A stretch of 60,890 bases of DNA, taken from positions 1 to 60,890 of the forward strand of contig JACPDW010000014.1 of the NCBI GenBank assembly GCA_016183815.1, in the 5' to 3' direction. Shown piece by piece: positions 7,242 through 15,706 of this stretch. Source of the DNA: Flavobacteriia bacterium (GTDB lineage Bacteria; Bacteroidota; Bacteroidia; Flavobacteriales_D; Crocinitomicaceae). A program made the position numbers and the translations under genes. The notes beneath the pieces were generated by a model. The model searched no databases, was not told the DNA's origin, and was given only the letters and a program-made list of their open reading frames with translations. How positions within the stretch are numbered: the first letter of the stretch is position 1; the number at the start of each line of letters is the position of its first letter.

Positions 7242-9368
7242 ATGCGTGGAAAAAAAGTTTTATGGATTGTTTTTTTTATCTGTAGTTCTTGGATAATTTA
7301 TTATTTGAATTTTTCTATTGCTGATTTTCGTTTGACTGAACCCATACAATTTTTCGATAAAAGTGATCAAATAGTGTGGAGAATCAGGTCTTCTAATAAG
7401 AAATTGGATTGGAGTTGGCCTCAAAACACAAAAAATAAGTTGTTTAACAAGTTGACATCTAATTTATTAACACATTCTTTTGAAATTTATTTTTCTGAAA
7501 TGAATAATAAAGTTTGGATAACAGATAATGATTTTTGGTCTGAGTCGAAACTATTGAAATATTTTTCAAATTTAGGTAAATGGAGTAAAATTAAATCACA
7601 CTGTTATCGAATTGGTAAATGGAATTTTTATTATTACAAAAACAAACTTTTTATTTCAGACTCTGCTTTAAAAAGAAAAAAACAAAGTAATTTTAAATGG
7701 GAGAACATTGATTTAATGGCTGATGCAAATAAAATTGATTATTTAAAGCATGAAGCTGAAGACATTTATATTGGAAAAAAAGGTATCAATAAATATATAA
7801 TAAATGGAAATAAACACCAACATCTAAATCAACTGAGTGACGAAGAATTATTTGCAAATAATTTACCTGCAACTCTTTTGAATTATCATTTTTTAGAAAA
7901 AAAATTCGCTCTAAAATATTTCAAACAAAACAACAACTCCCCACTTTCTCAACTTGTTGAAGAAGGAATGGTATTTTTTGATTGGGAAGGCGATTCTTGT
8001 TTGCTCATAGATTACAATAAAGCTATCGATCCTTTGCAATGGTTACAATCTGCTGAAAAAGAAGGATCTGAACAAGATGAATACTATACTGAAACAGAAA
8101 TAGGACCATTTTTTGTTGAAGGATTTTATGCTGGAAAAGTTAATGATAAGTTGTTGATTACTAAAGATATTAATAAAATTGGACGCTTAGAAATGATGTT
8201 TCAAACGGGTAATACCTTAGCTTTGAGTAAGGAAAATAAACTGAATATTTATCAAAATTTACCAAAAAAAGTGAACCAAAGGGTGTTTTCAAACAAAGAA
8301 AAATTTGCACTTTCAGTTCTTGAAAATTCTGTTCTCAAAATCGTTGATGATTCTAAAATAAAAATTAAACAAATTGAAGAATCATCGTCTGACTTTACCT
8401 ACATAGATTTAGGATTTAATGCAGACAAAGTTTTTGCATATAAAAATTCTATTTTCGCAATAGGTTCTCAACATTTAGCTTTAATTCAAAACAAAAAAAT
8501 ATTATGGAAAAAAGAAGTTATTCCTAATCCATCAAACCAAAAAATCAAGCATGTTTTTCTTCATGAATGGGGAAATCCTTTAGTTTTTATTCAACATTCA
8601 ACTTTTTTGGAAGCTTTTGATTTAAATGGAAATCGAACAATGAAAATTCAAATTCCGTCCAATCAAGTTGGTTCAATTACTTCATATTATTGGTCAAACA
8701 ACAGCTATATTTTGTATTTTACTTCAGACAATATTTTGCATTCTATTGATTTTAAAGGAAAAACAAAAAATATTACTATCCCATTAAAAATTAATCACCA
8801 ATTTAAAATCACAAAAGTACTCGTGGAAAATGGTCAAATAATGGCTGTTCTTGTGTTTGATAAAAGTGTAATAAAAGTCAATTTAACTTCAGGTAAAGTA
8901 ATTAATGAAGAAGAAAAAAGTATAGAAGATGTTTATTTTTTAAAGTTTCAAGGTCAATATCAATCAATTGAATGGAGAAAAGATGGACTTTTTCATCAAA
9001 ATAAAAACATAATTACATCAAATTACTTGAGAAATCCATTAATCTATCGTTTAGAAAACACCAATATTTTAAGTATTCAAGACAGTAAAAATATATATTT
9101 ATTTAATGAAAAAAATCAGATTCAGAAGATTGAAATAAGTAGTGAAGAAATTGACAATTATTTTTGTTTGTTTAAAAATAATAAAATTCAATACATCGCC
9201 GTATTAGATGGAATACACAATAAAATAGCTGTGTTTGACCAAATAAACAATAAAAAAATAAATGAACTTTACGACGGCAGTACAGCTTTTATTTTGTTTA
9301 AAGATTACAATAAAACTTTATTAATTAGTTCTTTAGGGAGTCAGCTTTTATTTTATCCTATTCAATAA
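7242..9368 (+). CDS. Unrecognised membrane-anchored protein with beta-propeller-like C-terminus
   Basis: I do not recognise this 708-residue protein. A single hydrophobic segment (residues 5-24, WIVFFICSSWIIYYLNFSI) would anchor it or act as an uncleaved signal. Residues 25-330 are mixed alpha/beta and charged. Roughly residues 380-708 are a run of short beta-strands with repeated patterns such as KVFAYKNSIFAIGSQHLAL, NILHSIDFKGKTKNI and KIAVFDQINNKKINELYDG, which suggests a degenerate PQQ/WD-like propeller. It starts 116 bases after MITE copy 2; TAGGTTTG at 7226-7233 is a possible -7 element. truA follows 4 bases downstream, probably in the same transcript. Function unknown. Confidence 0.8.
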   Translation: MRGKKVLWIVFFICSSWIIYYLNFSIADFRLTEPIQFFDKSDQIVWRIRSSNKKLDWSWPQNTKNKLFNKLTSNLLTHSFEIYFSEMNNKVWITDNDFWSESKLLKYFSNLGKWSKIKSHCYRIGKWNFYYYKNKLFISDSALKRKKQSNFKWENIDLMADANKIDYLKHEAEDIYIGKKGINKYIINGNKHQHLNQLSDEELFANNLPATLLNYHFLEKKFALKYFKQNNNSPLSQLVEEGMVFFDWEGDSCLLIDYNKAIDPLQWLQSAEKEGSEQDEYYTETEIGPFFVEGFYAGKVNDKLLITKDINKIGRLEMMFQTGNTLALSKENKLNIYQNLPKKVNQRVFSNKEKFALSVLENSVLKIVDDSKIKIKQIEESSSDFTYIDLGFNADKVFAYKNSIFAIGSQHLALIQNKKILWKKEVIPNPSNQKIKHVFLHEWGNPLVFIQHSTFLEAFDLNGNRTMKIQIPSNQVGSITSYYWSNNSYILYFTSDNILHSIDFKGKTKNITIPLKINHQFKITKVLVENGQIMAVLVFDKSVIKVNLTSGKVINEEEKSIEDVYFLKFQGQYQSIEWRKDGLFHQNKNIITSNYLRNPLIYRLENTNILSIQDSKNIYLFNEKNQIQKIEISSEEIDNYFCLFKNNKIQYIAVLDGIHNKIAVFDQINNKKINELYDGSTAFILFKDYNKTLLISSLGSQLLFYPIQ

Positions 9369-9372
9369 TTTT

Positions 9373-10104
9373 ATGTTAAGGTATAAATGTTGTATTCAAT
9401 ATGATGGAAGTGCTTATTTTGGGTGGCAAAAGCAAAAAAAACAAATTTCAGTTCAAGAAGAGATAGAAAATACCTTAAGTCAACTCTTTAATAAAAAAGT
9501 TGATATAGTAGGTTGTGGTCGTACAGATACTGGAGTTCACGCCAATTTTTATGTTTTACATTTTGATTTAGAAAAAATTTATGATGAAAATGAACTTCTT
9601 TATAAGTTAAATAAGATGTTAACCAAAAATATTGCTGTTTTATCTATGGAAAAGGTGGATTCTAACTTTCATGCACGATTTTCAGCGAAAAAAAGAACTT
9701 ATAGATATTTCATACATACTTTTAAAAATCCTTTTTTGTCTGCTTATAGTTTGTTGTTTACCAGTCAATTGAACTTAGAATTAATGAATGAATGTGCTGA
9801 AATATTGTTAGGGACTCACGATTTTACTTCGTTTAGTAAAGCACATACAGATGTAAAAACAAATATCTGTACAGTTTTTTCTGCAAGTTGGAAAAAAGAA
9901 AAAGATAAAATTTATTTCGAGATTTCAGCCGATCGATTTTTAAGAAACATGGTTCGTGCAATAGTTGGAACATTAATCGATGTTGGTTTAGAAAAATTAA
10001 ATAAAGAAGATTTTTTACAAATAATATTGGAAAAAAACAGAAATAAAGCTAAAAAATCAGTAGCTGCACACGGTTTGTTTTTATGGAATGTGGAATATGA
10101 ATGA
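9373..10104 (+). CDS. truA: tRNA pseudouridine synthase A
   Basis: The 243-residue enzyme isomerises uridines 38-40 in the tRNA anticodon stem. YDGSAYFGWQKQ at the N-terminus and the catalytic-aspartate motif GCGRTDTGVHA (about residues 47-57) are clear, followed by FHARFSAKKRTYRY. The C-terminal RFLRNMVRAIVGTLIDVG is also typical. Length is normal for the family. The ATG lies 4 bases after the preceding stop, and its 3' end overlaps the DUF4256 gene. Confidence 0.95.
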   Translation: MLRYKCCIQYDGSAYFGWQKQKKQISVQEEIENTLSQLFNKKVDIVGCGRTDTGVHANFYVLHFDLEKIYDENELLYKLNKMLTKNIAVLSMEKVDSNFHARFSAKKRTYRYFIHTFKNPFLSAYSLLFTSQLNLELMNECAEILLGTHDFTSFSKAHTDVKTNICTVFSASWKKEKDKIYFEISADRFLRNMVRAIVGTLIDVGLEKLNKEDFLQIILEKNRNKAKKSVAAHGLFLWNVEYE

Positions 10105-10654
10105 AATAACAAAAGAAGAAAAAAACATTTTTATCTCAAATTTAGAGAAAAGATTTTTTAAGAACATAATTCGTCATCCAAATATAAATTGGAATGAAAT
10201 ACAAAGTTGTTTACAAAAAAATGAAAATATTGTAAATTCGATTTATTATATGGAAATATCTGGGGGTGAACCAGATGTTGTAAATATTGGTGATAATGAA
10301 AAAAATATTTGTTTCGTTGATTGTTCTAAGGAAAGTCCAAAAGGTAGAAGAAGTTTATGTTATGATAGAGAAGCATTATTGAGTAGAAAGGATTATCCAC
10401 CAAAAAACTCTGTAATAGATATTTGTAAAGAATATGAGCTTCAATTGTTAAACGAAAATCAATATAAAAATTTACAAAAAATTATTTGTGTTGATACAAG
10501 TACATCAAGTTGGATACATACACCAAAATCAATTAGAGATTTAGGTGGGGCAATTTTTGCTGATTATAGATATGGACAAGTGTTTATTTACCACAATACT
10601 GCTCCATCGTATTATGCTTCAAGAGGATTTAGAGCATATGTGAAATTATCTTAA
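10097..10654 (+). CDS. DUF4256 family protein
   Basis: A soluble protein of about 185 residues resembling the DUF4256 family, whose function is unknown to me. Recognisable family segments are YYMEISGGEPDVV, ICFVDCSKESPKGRRSLCYD, CVDTSTSSWIHTP and the aromatic C-terminus YGQVFIYHNTAPSYYASRGF. The conserved cysteines and WIHTP stretch look intact. I chose the ATG at 10097, which overlaps truA by 8 bases; an in-frame ATG at 10088 is an alternative. It converges on elaA with a single base between stop codons. Confidence 0.8.
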   Translation: MNEITKEEKNIFISNLEKRFFKNIIRHPNINWNEIQSCLQKNENIVNSIYYMEISGGEPDVVNIGDNEKNICFVDCSKESPKGRRSLCYDREALLSRKDYPPKNSVIDICKEYELQLLNENQYKNLQKIICVDTSTSSWIHTPKSIRDLGGAIFADYRYGQVFIYHNTAPSYYASRGFRAYVKLS

Positions 10655-10655
10655 G

Positions 10656-11108
10656 TTAATTTTTTCTTATCATCTCAACATGTGGAATTCCGTCCTCCAA
10701 ATATGTTTTATTCGTAGAAACAAAAGCAAACTTTTGATAAAATTTTTCTGTGTAACATTGAGCTGAAATGCGTATTGCTTTTTCATTAAAATTCTTCTCA
10801 ATAAAGTCTAAACAATTTTTCATCATCTGTTCTGCTACACCTTTTCCGCGAACATTTTTTTTAACAACAAAACGTCCAATAGAAACTTCAGGATAAGAAA
10901 TACCTTCAGGTAATATTCTACAAGTGCAGATTGTTAAATCATTTTCATCTTTTCCAATAAGATGAAATGAAAAGATGTCTTTTCCATCTAATTCTTGATA
11001 AACACAATTTTGTTCTATAACAAATACTTCATTTCTTAGCTGAATAAGTTCATGGAATTCTATAAGAGTAAGTTGATCAAACGGTTTTATTTGAAAAGAA
11101 ATATTCAT
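10656..11108 (-). CDS. elaA: ElaA-like GNAT N-acetyltransferase
   Basis: A 150-residue GCN5-related acetyltransferase. The N-terminal block FHELIQLRNEVFVIEQNCVY followed by QELDGKD is the ElaA hallmark; the acetyl-CoA loop is VKKNVRGKGVAEQMM. The frame extends further upstream to 11201, but that part overlaps the preceding gene in another frame. The ATG at 11108 gives an ATGA overlap with the DUF4159 stop, typical of coupled genes. The substrate of ElaA proteins is not established. Confidence 0.88.
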   Translation of the reverse strand: MNISFQIKPFDQLTLIEFHELIQLRNEVFVIEQNCVYQELDGKDIFSFHLIGKDENDLTICTCRILPEGISYPEVSIGRFVVKKNVRGKGVAEQMMKNCLDFIEKNFNEKAIRISAQCYTEKFYQKFAFVSTNKTYLEDGIPHVEMIRKN

Positions 11109-11752
11109 CTTGTAAAGGCATAAAAAAGGATATTTGCTCCCATTTGTAGAGCTTCTTTTCTTTTTTCTGGTGAGTCGTTGTGCACACTTTGATCTTCCCA
11201 ACCATCGCCTAAATCTGTCTCATAAGTGTAAACCAACCTTAATTTTCCTTCATAAAATAAGCCAAAAATTTGAGCTCTTTTCCCATCGTGTTCATGAATT
11301 TTTGGCATTGATTGAAATTTATATTTAATGGAGAAAATAGGGTGGGAGGAAGGAAGTTCAATTAATTCTGCTTGAGGAAATATTTTTTTTATTTCGACAC
11401 GAATATATGGATCCATACCATAATTATCGTCTATATGTAAAAATCCACCAGCTAATAAATAATTTCTTAAATTTTCAGCTTCAGCATTTGAAAAAACAAC
11501 GTTTCCATGCCCTGTCATGTGGATAAATGGATATTGAAAAAGTTCTTTGCTACCTACATCAACATAAGGAACATTTTTAGAAATATTGGTTTTAAGCTCC
11601 TTATTACAAAATTGTATGAGGTTTGGTAATGAACTGGGATTGGCATAATAATCTCCTCCACCATTGTATTTTAAAACCGCTAATGAAAAATTTCCTTGAC
11701 TAAAAATTGTAAAATGTGAAATGATTATAAAATTAAATATAAAGGTTTTCAT
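11105..11752 (-). CDS. DUF4159 domain protein, secreted
   Basis: A 215-residue protein with signal peptide MKTFIFNFIIISHFTIFSQG, then a DUF4159 domain. Family features are VLKYNGGGDYYANPSSLPNL, FIHMTGHGNVVFSNAEA, LLAGGFLHIDDNYG and FGLFYEGKLRLVYTYETDLG. The fold resembles glutamine-amidotransferase-like domains in other proteins; its role is unknown. I chose the ATG at 11752. The frame continues upstream to a TTG at 11788, but that TTG lies inside the likely -7 element TACTTTTG (11786-11793). A tiny leaderless frame precedes the start (see findings). elaA overlaps its stop. Confidence 0.85.
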   Translation of the reverse strand: MKTFIFNFIIISHFTIFSQGNFSLAVLKYNGGGDYYANPSSLPNLIQFCNKELKTNISKNVPYVDVGSKELFQYPFIHMTGHGNVVFSNAEAENLRNYLLAGGFLHIDDNYGMDPYIRVEIKKIFPQAELIELPSSHPIFSIKYKFQSMPKIHEHDGKRAQIFGLFYEGKLRLVYTYETDLGDGWEDQSVHNDSPEKRKEALQMGANILFYAFTR

Positions 11753-11811
11753 TTTAACAGATAAAAATTGTATTAAGCATGAAGACAAAAGTAATGATAA
11801 ATAAATTTTTT

Positions 11812-12510
11812 TTACATTTCAATTAATGTTTTTGCCATAAAACTGCAATAAAGTGCAGCTGTTTCGCTTCGTAATCGATTTTTTCCTAAAGAGATAGGGT
11901 CATATTTCTTTTCAATAGCCAACTCGACTTCTTCTTTTGTAAAATCTCCCTCAGGACCGATTAAAATTGGGTAGTATTGCTTGCGAAAATTGTTTTTTAA
12001 TTGTATTTTATTACCTGAATAACAATGGGCAATAGCACCTTCTGAATGTTTACTTAAAAACTCTTCAACAGAAATCAATTCATTTAGAATTGGAAGATGT
12101 TTTCTTTGTGTTTGTTTGCAAGCAACAATGGCAATTTTTTGGAATCTTTCCAAATTGATTTTTTTTCTCTCACTATTTTTGCTGTATAAAAAACTAATTT
12201 GATGAACTCCAATTTCAGTCGCTTTTTCAATAAACCACTCCATTCTTTCTTGGTTTTTGAGGATACAGATTGCAATATGTATTTTAAAAGGTGATTCTTG
12301 TTCGTGTTCCGATTCTTTTATTTCAAGCAGACATTTTTTTGGGTTATTCTCCAGAATTTCGCAGGTAAAAAAACTACCTTTTCCATTCATCACAATAATT
12401 GAATCTCCTTTTTTTTGTCTTAATACTTTACAACAATGTTTAGATTCATCCTCAGGAAGAGTAGTGAATTGTGCTTTTTCATCTATATCAGGAAAATAAT
12501 ATATATTCAT
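11812..12510 (-). CDS. rsmE: 16S rRNA (uracil1498-N3)-methyltransferase RsmE
   Basis: A 232-residue SPOUT methyltransferase that methylates U1498 of 16S rRNA. The N-terminal PUA-like part contains HCCKVLRQKKGD. The knotted catalytic part carries ILIGPEGDFTKEEVELA and SLGKNRLRSETAALY, which form the SAM-binding trefoil knot. Length is normal. Its start overlaps the end of holA by four bases (ATGA), so they are cotranscribed. Confidence 0.95.
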   Translation of the reverse strand: MNIYYFPDIDEKAQFTTLPEDESKHCCKVLRQKKGDSIIVMNGKGSFFTCEILENNPKKCLLEIKESEHEQESPFKIHIAICILKNQERMEWFIEKATEIGVHQISFLYSKNSERKKINLERFQKIAIVACKQTQRKHLPILNELISVEEFLSKHSEGAIAHCYSGNKIQLKNNFRKQYYPILIGPEGDFTKEEVELAIEKKYDPISLGKNRLRSETAALYCSFMAKTLIEM

Positions 12511-13514
12511 AATGGAATAAGTTTAAAAACCATTTCTTTCATTAAATCAGATTCTGAAAAGGAAACATTTTCAACCCCTTTGGCTTTTAAGTCATATTCT
12601 AACAAAACAGCAATATTTTCAGCAATTTTTCTAGGGGAATAATACATTTCTGATTTTCTTAATTCTTTAATTTGGTAGGGTGATCCACCGAAATTTTGAG
12701 CATAATACTCATTACTTTGATGAGGATTGGAATGAATTTTCATCAATTTTGAAAAAGAATTGTATAAAGTTGGTATAAGTGCTAAAATGGATGCTGCTTT
12801 TGGATTATGAGCAAAATAATCGACAATCTTTAATGCTTTAATTATATTTTTTTCCAAAATAGCATTGTTGAGTTCGAAAATGTTATAATCCTTTGAAATT
12901 CCAATATTTTTTTCAATATCACTTTCATTGATTTCAGATTGAGGCGGAATTAATAACTGTAGTTTTTCCAACTCATTGACGATTTTCGATAAATCATTCC
13001 CTAAAAAATCTGCTAATAAAACTGCAGCTTTTTCACTAATACGGTATTTTTTATTTTTTAGATATGAATTTATCCAACTGGGTAGCTGATAATCGCGAAT
13101 TTTTTCAGATAAATAAACGATTCCTTTTTCTTTAAAAAGTTTATAAAGTCGTATTCTTGAATCTAATTTTTTGTATTTAAAGGCAAACACAAAAACGCTA
13201 CTTTCATTGAAATTGTGAATATATTTTTCAATTAAATCATAATCCTTGTCTTTAACATCTTGAGCTTCCCTAATAATGACTAATTTTTTTTCAGCCATCA
13301 TTGGATAACCTTTTGCAAAACTTAATACAGAAGCAATATCGGCATCTTTACCGTAAACTACACTTTCGTTAAAATCTCTTTCGTGATCTTCTAAAGTGTG
13401 TTTTTGTATTTCTTTTGATAAAATATCAATGAAAAAGGGTTCTTCGCCATGTAATAAATAAATAGGTGCAATTTTTTTTTGTTGAATGTCACTCAGAATC
13501 TTTTGGTATTCCAT
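12507..13514 (-). CDS. holA: DNA polymerase III delta subunit
   Basis: A 335-residue clamp-loader subunit that opens the beta sliding clamp. The opening IYLLHGEEPFFIDILSKEI is the typical delta N-terminus; VVIYGKD-like and MAEKKLVIIREAQDVKD segments follow, and the C-terminal helical collar domain spans about residues 210-335. The start is separated by only 4 bases from a -7 element. It is divergent from galE and overlaps rsmE. Confidence 0.93.
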   Translation of the reverse strand: MEYQKILSDIQQKKIAPIYLLHGEEPFFIDILSKEIQKHTLEDHERDFNESVVYGKDADIASVLSFAKGYPMMAEKKLVIIREAQDVKDKDYDLIEKYIHNFNESSVFVFAFKYKKLDSRIRLYKLFKEKGIVYLSEKIRDYQLPSWINSYLKNKKYRISEKAAVLLADFLGNDLSKIVNELEKLQLLIPPQSEINESDIEKNIGISKDYNIFELNNAILEKNIIKALKIVDYFAHNPKAASILALIPTLYNSFSKLMKIHSNPHQSNEYYAQNFGGSPYQIKELRKSEMYYSPRKIAENIAVLLEYDLKAKGVENVSFSESDLMKEMVFKLIPL

Positions 13515-13518
13515 GTTT

Positions 13519-13526
13519 CAAAAGTA
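13519..13526 (-). promoter_or_regulatory. -7 element abutting holA start
   Basis: The minus strand reads TACTTTTG, then AAAC, then the ATG at 13514. With a usual transcription start a few bases after the G, the mRNA would begin at or next to the start codon. No clear -33 TTG. Confidence 0.5.
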
Positions 13527-13621
13527 AAAAATATGTTCTAATTGAGGTTAATTTTTTAAATATAAGTATTGAATTTTTATTTTTTAAATTCTTAAAACCA
13601 CATTTAAATTTAAAAAACTCT

Positions 13622-13629
13622 TAATTTTG
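13622..13629 (+). promoter_or_regulatory. -7 element of galE
   Basis: TAATTTTG matches TAnnTTTG and ends 8 bases before the galE ATG, so the leader would be only a few bases long. Confidence 0.5.
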
Positions 13630-13637
13630 TTTGAAAT

Positions 13638-14660
13638 ATGGAAAATAAAAAAATATTAATTACTGGTGGAGCTGGATATATTGGCTCACACACTATCACT
13701 GAAATATTTGAAAAAACTAATCATCAATTGGTTTCTGTTGATAATTTTTCAAATTCATCACCAATTACTTACCAAAGAATTGAAAAAATCACTGGAAAGA
13801 CTATTCCTCATTATAACGTAGATTTGTGTGATTTTAATTCTTTAGAACAAGTATTTGAAAAAGAAAAATTTGATGGAATTATACATTTTGCAGCTTATAA
13901 ATCAGTTCCTGAATCAGTTGAAAATCCACACAAATATTATCATAATAACCTTAATTCTTTGTTAAATGTCTTAGAATTAGCATTAAAATATCAGACAAAA
14001 CATTTTCTTTTTTCGTCGTCTTGTTCTGTTTATGGCAACATTAAAGAAATGCCTGTTTCTGAGGAAACGCCTCTAAATAAAGCAGTTTCACCTTATGCCT
14101 ACACCAAACAAATTGGGGAACAAATGTTAGCCGATTATGCGAATATTTATCCCGATTTACAAATTTTGGCTTTACGTTATTTCAACCCTGTTGGAGCTCA
14201 TCCTTCTGCACTTATAGGTGAAGATCCAATCAATACGCCAACAGCTTTGGTGCCAATCATTACTAAGGTTGCTTCGGGTAAAATGAAAGAATTGTCTGTT
14301 TATGGAACAGATTATAATACTAGAGATGGTTCGTGTATAAGAGATTATATCCATGTTTGTGATTTAGCCAACGCTCATTTGGTCGGTTTGCAATATTTAT
14401 TTGATAAAAAAAATCAACATAATTTTGACATTATAAACATTGGTTCAGGTAACGGTATCAGTGTATTAGAAGCCATTAAATCTTTTGAAAAAGTCGCAGG
14501 AATAACTTTGCCAATAAAATATTCAGATCGAAGGGCAGGCGACGTAGAAAGTATTTATTCTAACACAAAAAAATCCGAAAAAGTACTGAACTGGAAAGCA
14601 GAAAAAAACATCGATGAAATGATGAAAAGTGCTTGGGAGTGGGAGAAGGGGAATTTATAA
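13638..14660 (+). CDS. galE: UDP-glucose 4-epimerase
   Basis: A 340-residue extended short-chain dehydrogenase interconverting UDP-glucose and UDP-galactose. NAD motif GGAGYIGSH at residues 8-16, VDNFSNSSP, SSSCSVYG and the catalytic YAYTK (about residues 154-158) are present, as is the GalE-specific RYFNPVGAHPS and RDYIHVCDLA. It supplies a sugar nucleotide and sits at the left border of the polysaccharide locus. The last three codons and stop are made from a heptanucleotide repeat array (GNL-stop), so the C-terminus may have been altered by the array. Confidence 0.95.
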   Translation: MENKKILITGGAGYIGSHTITEIFEKTNHQLVSVDNFSNSSPITYQRIEKITGKTIPHYNVDLCDFNSLEQVFEKEKFDGIIHFAAYKSVPESVENPHKYYHNNLNSLLNVLELALKYQTKHFLFSSSCSVYGNIKEMPVSEETPLNKAVSPYAYTKQIGEQMLADYANIYPDLQILALRYFNPVGAHPSALIGEDPINTPTALVPIITKVASGKMKELSVYGTDYNTRDGSCIRDYIHVCDLANAHLVGLQYLFDKKNQHNFDIINIGSGNGISVLEAIKSFEKVAGITLPIKYSDRRAGDVESIYSNTKKSEKVLNWKAEKNIDEMMKSAWEWEKGNL

Positions 14661-14874
14661 TGCAGAATGGAGAATGGGGAATGGAGAATGAAAAATGGAG
14701 AATGAAGAATGTATAATTAAGAATTTATAATGGAGAATGGAGAATTTATAATGGAGAATGTATAATTAAGAATTTATAATGAAGAATGGAGAATTGATAA
14801 TGGAGAATGGAGTCCCGAAAGCTTTCGGGAGAGAATGGAGAATTGATAATTGATAATGTTGAATTAGGAATGGA
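14651..14874 (+). repeat. Heptanucleotide tandem array (consensus KAATGGA)
   Basis: This stretch divides without remainder into 32 units of 7 bases. Common units are gaatgga, taatgga, gaattta, gaatgta, taattaa and gaattga. A 26-bp block (14707-14732) repeats exactly at 14756-14781, 49 bases away, that is, seven units. A 21-base insert containing the 18-bp palindrome TCCCGAAAGCTTTCGGGA (14813-14830) keeps the 7-base register. The first units encode the end of galE. Otherwise the region is non-coding. Confidence 0.9.
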
Positions 14875-14892
14875 GAAATCAATAATTTTTTG

Positions 14893-15435
14893 TATTTTTG
14901 TTAAATGGTAACCAAGAAGAAGTTAGAAATCAATTTATTGATGAAAACATTCATCTTTTTTGGTACATAGACAAAACGAAATTACTTGACATTAGTGATG
15001 AAGTTTTGGTTGAATTTATCATGAATTATGGTGATTTGGAGCATATAAAAAGGTTAATTGAACTTATTGGAGAAAAAAAAGTAGCAAATATTATAAATGT
15101 AAATCTGTTAAAAGTTAAAAACAAGCAACGACAAAACTACAGATTGTCAATATTAAATTTAATTGGAAAATACTTTGAATCAAAAGGTTTACTTAAATAT
15201 TCTTAATCAAAATATTACATTAACAAGTATCATTCAAAAAGCGTCAGTATTATTTAATTCAGAAAATACACATGTATTCAATAAAAGGATTTTTATAGAA
15301 CAATTATCTTACTATAATGATGTAAGTTATGAAGAGAAAGTAACTTATTGCTCAGAATTCCAACCTAAAGATGAAGAGAATAAGGAATATTTAATGGTTA
15401 AAAGTATTTCCTATTTACATAAACATTTCAAATAA
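14893..15435 (+). pseudogene. Decayed small gene pair, possibly a toxin-antitoxin-type remnant
   Basis: A -7 element TATTTTTG at 14893-14900 is followed 4 bases later by ATG (14905), but that frame stops after about 20 codons. The conserved-looking sequence lies in the next frame (14898-15206: EEVRNQFIDENIHLFWYIDK, LVEFIMNYGDLEHIKRLIEL), so a frameshift near 14911-14917 is likely. A second frame (15163-15435, ITLTSIIQKASVLFNSENTH...) continues in yet another register and resembles a C-terminal fragment of a partner protein. The first part recalls small proteins that often precede AbiEii-type nucleotidyltransferase genes; that link is from memory and weak. I treat both as remnants. Confidence 0.45.
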
Positions 15436-15460
15436 ATACAAAAATTACTATATTTGCTAA

Positions 15461-15518
15461 ATGAAGTTTAGAAAAGATTTTAGAATTTGGAAATGAGATT
15501 TTTGAAAAAGTAAAATAA
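15461..15518 (+). pseudogene. Fragment of a four-helix-bundle (S23-type) protein gene
   Basis: TATATTTG at 15449-15456 precedes ATG 15461 by 4 bases. The frame reads MKFRKDFRIWK then stops; a one-base shift gives NEIFEKVK before another stop. KDFRIWK...EIFEKV resembles the N-terminus of four-helix-bundle proteins, which are frequent in Bacteroidota polysaccharide loci. Only about 19 residues remain, so this is a tentative call. Confidence 0.4.
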
Positions 15519-15535
15519 AAGTTAAAATTAGAATA

Positions 15536-15706
15536 ATGAGTATAAAGAAAAATTGTGTTTTAATATCAGGTGGGTCGGGATTTATACCAAGTTCAACTGC
15601 TGAAGAGTTGTTAAAAAGAGGATATACTGTAATATTGGTAGATAATTTTTTAACTGGAAATAAAAAAAACATTCCAAACCATGAAAATTGTTTTAGATTG
15701 GTATGA
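15536..15706 (+). pseudogene. Truncated NAD-dependent sugar epimerase (N-terminal 56 codons)
   Basis: The ATG at 15536 opens a 56-codon frame: the Rossmann motif SGGSGFIPSSTAEELLKRGY and ILVDNFLTGNKKNIPNHENC, then an early stop at 15704-15706. It matches the N-terminus of the intact epimerase at 31522 (GGAGFVPSSTADELL, ILVDNFLTGLSQNIPTHPNC) but is clearly diverged, so it is a paralogue fragment, not a recent copy. The rest of the gene is gone, replaced by the membrane protein starting at 15681, with which it overlaps by 26 bases. Confidence 0.8.

Noticed and set aside
11105-11201. Longer N-terminus for the ElaA protein
   Set aside because: The extension overlaps conserved DUF4159 coding sequence in another frame and lacks any ElaA similarity; ATG 11108 gives a normal ATGA overlap.
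15457-15672. Minus-strand frame with a hydrophobic C-terminal half
   Set aside because: It lies opposite the epimerase and four-helix-bundle fragments, which show clear family sequence on the plus strand; its own sequence resembles nothing.
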